DNA of 64,000 bases from Raphanus sativus. Its lineage: Eukaryota > Streptophyta > Magnoliopsida > Brassicales > Brassicaceae. This document shows, one piece after another, positions 45,567-55,281 of the stretch (positions are counted from its first letter, which is position 1; every line of letters begins with the position of its first letter). The translations under genes and the position numbers were made by a program. The stretch is taken from assembly GCF_000801105.2 (NCBI RefSeq), contig NC_079517.1:8060001-8124000 (forward strand), written 5' to 3'. The notes below the pieces were generated by a model. It saw only the letters and a program-made list of their open reading frames with translations. It was not told the DNA's origin and did not search any database.

Positions 45567-48500
45567 ATGAAATCAATATGATCTTTTTTTTTTGTTCAAA
45601 CTAGAAATTTCATTAATTGGGCTTAACTTTGTCTAGGGTCCAGAGGGTTTGTTTTGCTACAGCATCAGCCCGATCATTTGATGATCTAGGAGTAAATGAA
45701 AAAGAGATTGCGTTAAATGAAGAAAGCAGTTGGTAGATATCACAGAGTGGTCCATAGGTCTCGAGCTTTAACTCCTTCTTGTTGATCGTATTGATGAGTA
45801 GTTGAGAGTCTGAGAAGATTGAGACCGATTCCATACGGCGTGATAAGGCAAAGTTTATGGCGTGGAGAACAGCCAAAGTTTCTGCCATGAGTGGCGATGA
45901 GACGAAAGTCGCATTCGCTGCATGTTGGGAAGGCGAGACCAGATCATCAACGATCCAACCAAATCCTGCGTTTCCCGTTGACGGATTCCATGCTGCATCA
46001 GTGTAGATTGCGCAGGCACCAGTGGGCTTAGGGTTTGGTTCGATTCTGATCAAAGGTATCGGAGGCTTCGAGGTTGGGGGAGGTTGCGCCTCTATCCATT
46101 CGCGAGCATCTGAAATAGCCTTGAGGACAGTTTCTTCAGGGGAGAAGCTTCTTTTTTCAAAAACAAGTTGGTTTCTGGAGCACCAGATAGTCCAGACAAT
46201 CCAAGCAGATAGGGTTCCTGCTCTTGTTCCTATTGGAGGGAGTGAAGGTATCTTCCTGACTCGCTCCCATCCCTCCTGAACTGAGTTGAAGCTTTGGGTG
46301 TTTATTGGGACCGCTAGTGGTGCTATCTCCCACACATTCTTTGCAAATGGGCACTGGAACAATAGGTGTAGGACTGATTCTTCCTCATTACACCGCGCAC
46401 ATAGAGGAGATACAGGTATATTCCTAATTGCAAACTGTTCTCCTACTGGTAGAGCTCCATGTAGGGATTTCCATAAAAAGAGTTTTATTTTTTCAGAGGT
46501 TTTGATGTTCCATACATTGGGGAGCCATTCAGTATCTGCCTGTTGAGCCAGCGTGGGGATTTCTGCTCTTTCGTCAGTGAGTGCAAGATATCCTGAGCGT
46601 GTAGAGTACTCACCATTTATGTTTTTGAGCCAGACTCTCGTGTCTTCTGCTCGAAACTTGCTCGGTCTGATGTTGAGGATTTGGGCTTTATGCATCGGTA
46701 AGCATTCTTCAATCTTTGGTATATCCCATTCTAAGGTTCCTGTCAAAAATATGTCTGAAACTCTTAGATGTTGTAGGTGCTCAGGCGCAGGGCCATATGG
46801 CCTTAGCTGTTCACTGTGTGATAGCCACGGCTCTGTCCAGACATTTATTGATTCCCCATTTCCCACCATCCAGCCTAGTTGCTTCACCAACAGGTCTCTG
46901 CCAACCAGTACACTTCGCCAACCATGCGATGCCGTAGAGGGGGCCTTTACTTCCAGAAAGGTGTCTGTGTGGCAGTACCTCCCCAGCAGGCATCGCGCAA
47001 GTAAGCTTGTTGGGTTCTTTATGATGCGCCAGCCAATCTTTGCTAGGAGCGCATCATTAAAAGAGGTTATCTCCTTAAACCCCAGTCCTCCTTTACTTTT
47101 CGGCTTTGCCATCTTATCCCAAAAAATCCAGGATACTTTCCTTTTTCCAGGTTCTGAATCCCACCAGAATCTGGTCAGGGTTGATTGTATGTTGGAGCAG
47201 ACTGATTGTGGGATTTTGAAGCAGGTCATAGAGTGTGAGGACATCGGGCTCAGGACACTCTTGATCATTACCATTTTTCCTGCGTAGGAGAGGAATTTTG
47301 ATGACCAACTGGCTGCTCTTTGGTGTATGCCATCGACTACCGAGGCAAAAAGATCCTTCTTCTTCCTGCCGAAATGCTCTGGGAGCCCAAGGTACTTCCC
47401 CACTCCCCCTTCTTTCTCTATATCCAGAGTTGTTTTCATGAGGTTGCGGGTCATTAGGGGTGTTAACTTGGAGAAAAAGATTGATGATTTTTGTTTGTTG
47501 ATGAGTTGACCCGAAACCTTTTCATACACTGCTAGTAATCCTTTTAAAGCTTCAGCATTCTTTCTGTTTGCTATGCAGAAGAACATCGTGTTATCCGTGA
47601 AGAGGAGGTGATTGATTGTTGGGCAGTGTGTGGCTATAGATACACCTTTCAAGCTTCCTTTTGCCATCGCGCTATTGCACAGCCCAGTTAGTATTTCAGA
47701 GCAGAGGATGAAGATATATGGGGACAAAGGATCCTCCTGTCGGATGCCCCTTTCAGGTTTGACAAATCCTCTTTCTGCTCCATTGATGATAAAAGTATAG
47801 CTGACAGTAGTAATACATTGCATTATCCAACTGATTAGCTTAGGGTGGAAATTCATTCTCTGCATCACCAGTTTGATAAACTCTCATTCTAGCATGTCAT
47901 AGGCTTTGCTCATGTCTGTTTTAACATCCATTGAGCAGTGCTTTGTGGCTTTTGAGTTCTTCAAATAGTGTAAGACCTCGTGGGTGATGAGGACATTGTC
48001 TGATATTGCTCGTTTTGGAACGAATGCAGATTGCGTCTCGGAGATTACGGATCGGAGGATTGGTTGGAGACGTTTGGAGAGCAGCTTAGAGATAGTCTTA
48101 TAATAGACGTTGCAGAGTGCTATTGGACGGTAGTCTGCTGCTCTCTTTGCTCCTTTTCCTTATGGTATCAGTCTCACTTGGGTCTCATTAATGGTTCTTG
48201 GCATGCAGCCAGATACAAAGAACTCCTGCACTTCGGCGATGATGTCTCTCCCCATCACTGTCCAGTTCTTTTGGAAAAAGCATGCTGAGAAGCCGTCAGG
48301 CCCATGGGCTTTCCCAGGATTAATGGAGAATAGCGCCTTCTTTATCTCTTCTGCAGTGGGTATTTTGGTAAGGGCTTCATTCTGTTCCTCTGTCACTCGT
48401 GGATGAATGGCCTCCTCCAATGTGCTTCTCATAAATTCGTGGTCGCAGGGTTTTGTTGTGAAGAGGTCACGGAAGTATTTCTCTATTGTAGCAGCTATGT

Positions 48501-49009
48501 CCTCTTCTTTGTACAATATTGTTCCTTCATCATCTTCTATCATTGCAAACTTATTTATTGCTTTCCTCTTTTTTGTAGATGCATGGAAGTAGCCGGTATT
48601 TTTGTCCCCTAGGTGCAGCCACAGTTGTCTACTGCGTTGTTTCCAGTAGTTTTCTTCTGCTTGGAGGGTCTCTGATAGCTGTCTTTTCATCTCTTGTAGC
48701 AGCTCAGCATCAGGCTGTGCTGAGGAGTTTTGCTCTTCAATAGTTTTCCTTATGGTTTCCAAGTGAGCTAAGTTTTCTTCCCTCTGTTTCCTTGACCATT
48801 TTATTATAGCAGTTCTGCACTTGTCAATCTTTAGCTTCACTTTGAGGCGTGTGTTCTGGCTCTACGTATCTTCGATGATCTTTGTAACCGCTGCATTTGT
48901 GTTCAGCCTTCTATCATATCTGAATATTCCTTTCTTCTTCTTTCGCAGAGGTTCGAAGTATGTGATGATTGGTCTGTGGTCAGAGCTCTCTATGAAATCA
49001 ATATGATCT
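45567..49009 (-). mobile_element. LINE, 5'-truncated, 3,407 bp, with perfect 18-bp target duplication
   Basis: ATGAAATCAATATGATCT at 45567-45584 and 48992-49009 flank the insertion; poly(A) is the T run at 45584-45593. The copy keeps the end of the endonuclease domain (SSDHRPIITYFEPL near 48960), then RSRQLWLHLGDKNTGYFHA, GKAHGPDGFSA, LIP, YRPIALCNVYY, SAFVPKRAISDN, KTDMSKAYD, GIRQEDPLSPYIF, LLFTDNTMFF, the zinc-binding domain (CARCNEEESVLHLLFQCPFAKNVW near 46360) and RNase H (YTDAAWN, SPLMAETLA, SDSQLLINTI, RSSNDRADAVAKQTL) to 45613. A 751-aa frame (47868-45613) stays open. Defects are a TGA for Trp near 47890, a TAA near 48160, FADD changed to FTDN and RQGDP to RQEDP, so RT activity is very unlikely. 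No ORF1 remains. Confidence 0.95.
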
Positions 49010-49071
49010 ATATACCTAATTTTATACTAATAATTGTAATATAGGGTAGTTTATGTATTATGATAAGAAGT

Positions 49072-50032
49072 TAGGACAATGTTTCCTTCTCTTTTTTTTT
49101 TCCATCTAGAAATTTTATTCATGGATCAAAGTCCAATAGAAACCCAAAGGGCCACAACTAAAGGAGACCATATGGGAGTAAAGCCCATCCCATTATCCCG
49201 ATTTTCGCCAACTATAAACCCGGCCCATAAACCCAACTGATACAAACCCAGGCCCACCCGACTTAACTCGGTCCACGTGTCAAAATGCTTGATCCGCTCC
49301 ACGTGTTGCAGCCCTCACCGATGAGGAACACGCGTTTCTCGACACAACCACGTCACCACCGCTTCCCGGAGCACCGCCAGGGAGATTCACCGGCAAAGCC
49401 ACCGGAAACCCGCACCGCGTCTCCTTCCTCACTTAATCGACTTTCCACGGAGAGCTATCCTCGACTCATCGAGATCTCCTCCGAGAAACATCATCCCATC
49501 ACCACGCTTTTTCTTTTCTTTTTCTTTTTCAGATCAAACTTCATCTGTTAGAGAGATTCAATCGCCCTGTGCGAGATCTCTTCCAACCCGACAAATCCTA
49601 ACCCAAAAAACGTAGTTCCACACATAATATCTACGCACTCATCTAGGATTAAAACCACCTACCATCGATCCTCCATCGCCGACAACATGCAGCAGAGAAA
49701 GACATCGAGAGGCAGAGTATCGAATGAAGCAAAGAGTCATAGATCACCAAGATCGGTTTGAAACCGAAGACGAAAACCGCCTCCCGAGAAAACTTTAGCC
49801 GGAGATGGAGTTGCTAAGGAAACCTCTTCTCCCGGAATCATAAGCCGGAGAAGTCGAAGGTACAAGAACCAACACTTCCCGGAGTCAAAGCCGGACCACC
49901 ACCAAAGATGCAGATGCGTAGCCGAAAACAAAAGGAGGAAGAAAGAAGAAGGGCCACCGCGACGCTCTCTCTCAAAAAGGATCAAGAGAGAAGATAGAGC
50001 GTCTATCATCCATAGGACAATGTTTCCTTCTC
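49072..50032 (-). mobile_element. 0.92-kb retroposon without reverse transcriptase, 20-bp target duplication
   Basis: A perfect 20-bp repeat (TAGGACAATG...TTCTC) at 49072-49091 and 50013-50032 flanks 921 bp. On the minus strand the insert starts GGATGATAGACGC, is GC-richer than its surroundings, and ends AATAAAATTTCTAGATGG plus poly(A) (the T run at 49092-49101). The end resembles the AAATTTCTAG of the LINE ending at 45.6 kb. The only frame, 50009-49737 (90 aa, MIDALSSLLILFERERRGG...), matches no known family. Length, lack of coding capacity and poly(A)/duplication structure recall the Sadhu retroposons described in Arabidopsis; a processed pseudogene or a LINE leader fragment are alternatives. 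Confidence 0.75.
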
Positions 50033-52644
50033 ATAACATTAGTTTCGAACTAAATTATTTAAATACTCTATGTCCTATTTTATATATTTTAAGAACAACA
50101 AAACAGTACTACTCTGGCCAAAATTGATTTAGACGGTAGTTGTTGTGTCTTGTAAATTCGATTCAAAATAAACATAATGGTCCTTTATGTATTCTGTTTA
50201 TGCCACACCTACTCCTCTGTTGCGGGACCCATCAAAACTAGACAAAATTTGAAAAGATTGATGAGTTTCAGTTTTCATGTGACCAATCTCATTGATGGAA
50301 CATGTGCGGTCTGGTTTCATTCTAAAGAAGAGATTCGCGGTTCGTTACGAACCTTTCTTCCTTTGTTTTCATCGTTAAGAAGTAGTATAAGTGTATTTTA
50401 CACATCGTGCAATTTCAAGAAAAATATACAGCTGTCACTTGTTAGACCAGTCGAAGATATTAAATTCAAGAAGCCGTAACGGGTTCGAGTACTGTCATTG
50501 TACGAACGAGACACTTTAAGTCATTATCTCCGTATTTATAAAATTTAGATCATGTCCGTATTTTAATTTTTAAAGCTCCTCAGCCACACGTTGCCGCTTT
50601 GGTTACTGTTCATGGATCAGGCTGGTTGTTATTGTACAAACAACAAAACCCGTCACGGCTTCCACACTGTTTTTGTCTCTCCTTCCCTCCCTCTCGTTTA
50701 CTAATATTTATTTACTTTTCCCATAATATTCGTGATATTTTGTTCTTATTCCTACATTGTATTTGTAATACATCAATTATACATGCAAACAAAGTTCTAC
50801 TGTTTTCTGAATTTCTTGTACGTAACTGTGTGTGGGCATGCATTTCGGACCTTAGCGATGTCAAGATAGAAAGTCGTCTGCCCAGAACTTACAATACAAG
50901 CCACTAAAAATAAAAATACTGTTACGTAATTTTAAAATCCTGCCGGATTATTATTTGTATGTGCAATTATGGATTCAGAACAATACGAATAACCATGTGA
51001 GTGTGTATACAATAGCTCTGCGGGATAGTTATTTAGCCGCAGGAAGTAAATTTAGTTTTGGGGTAGGGCGGGGCTACTACTGCAACTTGGAGCTGTATTC
51101 AATTATCAAAAAGTTGTCTTGGTTTTTTTGGTATTTGATTATCAAAAAGTTATCTCGGTTTATATTTATGTTATTTTTAGATATTTTTTTGGACAATATG
51201 TTATTTCTAGCTTGCTGATTTAATTGCTACGCCAACTTTTAGCTTTAAACGGAAAATTATTTATATACTTTTTTAAAAGTGGGCCACGTACGATACCAAC
51301 TCACAGAAAATAAGAACGTAATATATTACTAGAAGTTTGAAAGGAATCAAAAAAAAAATTGTCAAAATATATATATTACTAGAAGAAAACAAGGATGTAT
51401 AATAAAAATATGTTCATGTACATCAACATTCAGTTTACCTGACTTAAGAAATTATGATGGTGGTAAAAATATACTGTAAATTATGGCAGTTGTAAAAGCG
51501 TAACAAGTCTTGAAACTTTTTAATAGTCGTGAAATTTAAAGAGTGTAATTATAGAAGCATCGCGTCTAATGTATTATGAAGGCATGTGAGTCAGTTGAAA
51601 CAGTTGGAGAGTCCACGTTCGATTACTACAGTTTTCTTGGTTTCAGTTTGTGGTCCGAAACATCGACCCCTTCCCTCTGCTTCTTTGTTTCTTGAAATTT
51701 ATTGTTTTTGCATGTATTTTAATATAAATATAGATTCACCGTATATGGTTTTCCAAGTGGAAAGAAGTTCGGTTATACGTGTAACGTTAGCACTTGAAGG
51801 ATTATCATATTTCCTAGTTCTCTATATAAATATTTGTATTTTTCCCACTAGTGCTGCATTGGGTACAACAACAACTTCCCTTTTATCCTTGTGAAGTTTC
51901 AGCTTTCATATCTTTTCTTTATTCCTCTAGATTCACGGGTTCAATAATCAAGATCGTGGTACTCTTCTGTACTTTTCTTCACCTTGGAGAAATATACAGG
52001 AAAAGTGTGATCAATTTTCAAACTTAATCTGAGAGTATCATGAGAGCATTTGCATTTGGTGTGTCTCTCAACAATTAGTCTTTTTTAATATAATATTATT
52101 GTAGTTAAATATAAAATTTTTAAATTTAAATATACATACATTAGACCAATAGAAATAAAAGAAATAAATATTTGTTAGAATATGAGCTAACGCTTTTACA
52201 CAAGAGCTGCTCTCTTCTCTTCCATTTTATCATTCGCTTTTTATCATTTTATGTTCTTAGTTATTTTAGCGATAAGAGCTTTGTCTAGAACTTACTAATA
52301 ATGATGCCCTGGTAATCTAGGACTGTAACTGATAACTAATAAAAGAAATAACTAGAATGATATGAATAATTACTTATGGATATTTTTGGAATGTAAACAG
52401 CATTCTATTTATTTTAAATCACTTCTATGTGAAATGATTTTAAATGAATATTGTTGTTTTTGCTAGAATAATATAGAATAATATGAAATGAAATACGGTT
52501 TCTATTTCTTATTTTAAATGGTGAACATTTTGAAGAATACAAAAGAATAAAACCTTTATGAAGATTTATTTCAAAAATGAATTACAATTGCAATTGACTA
52601 GTTTAATTCCAGCTGAATGATGACCTGTTTCTATCATCTGATAA
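50033..52644. other. Intergenic DNA, no convincing gene
   Basis: Short frames at 50177-50479 (100 aa) and 51586-51894 have no recognisable motif and AT-driven composition. A possible MITE with GAGAGCA ends lies at about 52040-52215, and an ambiguous micro-insertion at 51321-51385. Confidence 0.4.
51321..51385. mobile_element. Ambiguous small insertion with 15-bp direct repeats
   Basis: ATATATTACTAGAAG at 51321-51335 and 51371-51385 flank 35 bp containing an internal A10 run (TTTGAAAGGAATC, poly(A), TTGTCAAAATAT). The A run is not at the border, so a different origin is possible. Confidence 0.35.
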
Positions 52645-52704
52645 TATTTGTAAAAGTTTTTTTTTTTTTTTTTGAGAAAGGGCTTTACTATTTGTAAAAG
52701 TTTT
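52645..52704 (-). mobile_element. Tail-only micro-insertion with perfect 16-bp direct repeats
   Basis: TATTTGTAAAAGTTTT at 52645-52660 and 52689-52704 flank 28 bases: a T run and GAGAAAGGGCTTTAC. On the minus strand the tail is GTAAAGCCCTTTCTC plus poly(A). It keeps 15 bases of source sequence, enough to search for its parent. One of the clearest cases in the window. Confidence 0.65.
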
Positions 52705-53244
52705 ACAGACCATTTGTATTTTCCCACACACGCTAATCTCCAATTTGTACCTACGTGTAGTAATAGTGAAACAACTCTTTAACCAATAACTTATAATATC
52801 TCCATTTTATATTGTATGATGTTTTGAATAAAAACACAAAATTTTAAAACTTATTTTGTAAAAGAAAAAAATTAATAAGTTAGTCGTTCATAGAGAATGT
52901 AATAAAATATCACTTGTCAATCCATTTTAATAATATTTAATATATTTAAAAATATCAAAATACACCAAATTTCTCTAAAATATTTTATATTATGAAACGG
53001 TTAGAGTAAATTATATTACTGTTTGACAGCGTGCATGAAGTAACACGGTGTGTGATAATCTTTGGAGTATTAAATAATTCATTAACAACTTGGATAAAAT
53101 CATAAAAGCCCGGCGCTCGATCGATGTAGCGAAAATGACTAAATGAGACAACTAGATGGGAGAATGTGTCAAGAGTAAACAAAGGTGGAGACAATAAAGG
53201 ATATAATACATACGAATTTTGAGAACTACAGAACATATTGGAAT
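52705..53244. other. Intergenic DNA upstream of the SAUR gene
   Basis: AT-rich; nothing further is supported. Confidence 0.4.
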
Positions 53245-53293
53245 AAAACCCTAATCAACTTTTTACCCCAAAAAAGAAAACCCTAATCAACTT
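53245..53293 (+). mobile_element. Tail-only micro-insertion with perfect 17-bp direct repeats
   Basis: AAAACCCTAATCAACTT at 53245-53261 and 53277-53293 flank TTTACCCC plus A6 and a G (15 bases). The first A residues of the second repeat could be tail. Confidence 0.6.
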
Positions 53294-53371
53294 CGAAGGA
53301 TGAGAAAGAAACCCTAGTTAATTAACAAAATCAGTGAGCATGCATGAACCAAAAGAAAAAAAAAAGAACCA

Positions 53372-53413
53372 AAGAAAATCGATATTGATGACAAGAAAAA
53401 GAAAATCGATATT
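53372..53413 (+). mobile_element. Tail-only micro-insertion with perfect 15-bp direct repeats
   Basis: AAGAAAATCGATATT at 53372-53386 and 53399-53413 flank GATGACAAGAAA, 12 bases. The A run merges with the A-rich start of the repeat, so the tail length is uncertain. Confidence 0.5.
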
Positions 53414-53462
53414 CAAATATATTCCACACACAATCGGCTCACTTTATACCCCCACATCTTCG

Positions 53463-53542
53463 CATGCTTTAGAAAATACATTTCGCATTTCTTTAACTAG
53501 TGACATGCTCTAGAAAATACATTTCGCATTTCTTTAACTAGT
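53463..53542. repeat. 39-bp tandem duplication in the SAUR upstream region
   Basis: The segment CATGCTTTAGAAAATAC...TTAACTAGT at 53463-53501 recurs at 53504-53542 with one mismatch (CTTTAG/CTCTAG), 41-bp period. It lies ~340 bp upstream of the SAUR start. Confidence 0.85.
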
Positions 53543-53728
53543 AAAAATTGATATTAATCTAAATTAAACCACGGTTTTTTTTTTAGTTTGATATGAAAAT
53601 ATTTTGGAGCCAAATAAGATGATGACCCAAGCTGTGAGTGTCAAGCCAGCTTTATAGTTTCATACACACGCATGTGAGTGTGCATAAATTCGTATATATA
53701 CGTTTTCAATTCCGTATATTCATATTTT

Positions 53729-53770
53729 ATATTTATAAAAAAATCCCACTCACAATAGTCTTCAATAAAT
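53729..53770 (+). promoter_or_regulatory. Candidate TATA elements of the SAUR gene
   Basis: TATTTATAAAAAAA at about 53730-53743 and TTCAATAAATACC at about 53761-53773 lie 150 and 115 bp upstream of the ATG. Either could be the TATA box; the first is closer to consensus. Confidence 0.4.
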
Positions 53771-53882
53771 ACCCCCAACCACAATTCTATGAGCCCTCCT
53801 CTCACACTTACCCTTCATTGTGAACAACAAAAAGGAAAACATCAAGCAAATACCCATCTCATTTCCGAAGAAATCGAAGAGA

Positions 53883-54209
53883 ATGGCGATGAAAAAAGCA
53901 AACAAGCTGACACAAACGGCGATGATCAAACAAATCCTGAAGAGATGCTCGAGCTTGGGGAAGAAACAGAGTAATGTGTACAGCGAAGACGGGAACGGAC
54001 ATCCTCTTGACGTACCTAAAGGACATTTCGTCGTCTACGTTGGTGAGAATCGGGTCAGGTACGTTGTACCCATTTCGTTTTTGACCCGGCCCGAGTTTCA
54101 GCTTCTTCTCCAACAAGCAGAGGAAGAGTTTGGTTTTGACCACGACATGGGTCTCACTATCCCTTGTGAAGAAGCTGTTTTCAGATCTCTCACCTCCATG
54201 CTCGGATGA
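53883..54209 (+). CDS. SAUR51: SAUR family small auxin-up RNA protein (SAUR51-like)
   Basis: Intronless, 108 aa, the usual size and structure of SAUR genes. The ATG at 53883 ([11 protein letters not shown]) is chosen; the frame is open further upstream but without a better ATG. After a basic N-terminus ([15 protein letters not shown]) comes the SAUR core: [42 protein letters not shown] and the C-terminal [19 protein letters not shown] proteins act at the plasma membrane or cytosol; many inhibit PP2C.D phosphatases, keeping the H+-ATPase active and promoting cell expansion. They are rapidly induced by auxin and have unstable transcripts. By synteny it corresponds to At1g75580, which I recall as SAUR51. 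Intact. Confidence 0.93.
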   Translation: MAMKKANKLTQTAMIKQILKRCSSLGKKQSNVYSEDGNGHPLDVPKGHFVVYVGENRVRYVVPISFLTRPEFQLLLQQAEEEFGFDHDMGLTIPCEEAVFRSLTSMLG

Positions 54210-54567
54210 ACCATATCTTTTAGGGTTTTAAAAAATTATATATTTGAGATGGTTTTATTAGGATGAGAACAGTGGAAGTTGCTGAGTAAATGCTTCTCTG
54301 TTTTAGCAAACTATTTTTTTACATGTTTTGGCTAATATGGGTTTAGTGTTGTATTAGAGTGAGACCTAACCCTTAGAGAAAGAGATGCTCGCGAAGATCA
54401 CTCTCATGGTGGTGTGGTTACTGAATGTGTACCCTGTGAGAGATATTTTGATATTTGATGAATGAGACTTTTAATATTATCAGCTTAGCTTCAATTTTTC
54501 TTTGGTTTTGGTTTTTCTTTTGCATATATAGGTTAATGAATCAGTGTGCAATATGTGACATTTTACA
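54210..54567. other. 3' UTR and downstream flank of the SAUR gene
   Basis: Probable 3' UTR to about 54480. No clear DST-type instability element (GGA-ATAGAT-GTA) could be seen. Confidence 0.4.
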
Positions 54568-54649
54568 TTGTAAAAGACTCCCAATTTTAAAAATGTATTT
54601 GTAAAAGACTCCCAAATTTTGATAAAGAAAAAAAAGACTCCCAAATTTT
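54568..54649 (+). mobile_element. Three-copy GTAAAAGACTCCCAA array with A-rich inserts
   Basis: The core AAAGACTCCCAA(A)TTTT occurs at about 54568-54588, 54599-54620 and 54632-54649. Copies 2 and 3 are an identical 18-mer around GATAAAGAAAA (54621-54631); copies 1 and 2 flank AAAAATGTAT. Two successive micro-insertions at one site, or slippage, would explain it. Confidence 0.4.
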
Positions 54650-54794
54650 CTTTTCAATTTACGTAGGTTAAAAAAATAGAGCTATGGTGTCTGTTTCTTA
54701 GCCGGCGGTTTTTAGCCGTTAAAACTGTTGAACTAGCTAAAAAGATTAATAAAGTTTTATGGACGGGATGTTAATTGCAGAATCGTTACAGTGT

Positions 54795-55281
54795 ATAACT
54801 ATAGAGAAATTGCCAAAAATACCATTTTCATAGTACCACTTTTCATGTTTACACTAACCACTTTTACCACTACTTTTAATGAAGGGTTTAGATTTGAACG
54901 TTTAGGATTTAGGGTTTAGATTTTATGTTTTAGGGTTTAGATTTGATGTTTTAGGGTTTAGGGTATAAAGTTTAGGGTTTAGAGTTGAAGATTTAGGGTT
55001 TATAGTTGAGATTTTAGGGTTTAGGGTTTAGGATATTGAATTTAGGGTATATAGTTTAGGGTTTAGGGTTTAGAGTTGAAGATTTAGGGTTTAGGGTTTA
55101 GAATTGAGGGTTTAGGATTTAGAATTTTGGATTAAAATTTTGAAAAGCATATAAAAACAAAGATATAAGAGTCATTAACATTTTAATAAATAAGGTATTT
55201 TTGAAAATGTGTACTTAGTAGTGGTAAAGATGAATAATGGTACCTTTAAAGTGGTATTTTTGAAAATTCCCCATAACTATA
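54795..55281. mobile_element. Mutator-like MITE, 469 bp, 9-bp target duplication, telomere-like core
   Basis: ATAACTATA at 54795-54803 and 55273-55281 flank the element. The left end GAGAAATTGCCAAAAATACCA matches the inverted right end (reverse complement GGGGAATTTTCAAAAATACCA), and a second shared block (GTACCACTTT / GTACCATTAT) follows. The core (54885-55130) consists of degenerate GGGTTTAG and ATTTAGGGTTT repeats resembling the plant telomere repeat TTTAGGG. Non-coding. The 9-bp duplication fits the Mutator superfamily. Confidence 0.75.

Noticed and set aside
46022..47509. Plus-strand open frames up to 244 aa
   Set aside because: Antisense shadows of the minus-strand LINE coding region.
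50177..50479. 100-aa open frame
   Set aside because: No recognised motif, no intron or neighbour support, and AT-driven composition; likely chance. It shares a ~17-base phrase (TGGTCCTTTATGTATTC) with 61124, possibly a repeat remnant, too short to call.
51586..51894. 102-aa open frame
   Set aside because: Starts at a non-ATG codon, has no recognisable domain and lies in repeat-like DNA.
52040..52215. Possible MITE with GAGAGCA ends
   Set aside because: Only the outer seven bases agree well between the inverted ends and no target duplication could be fixed.
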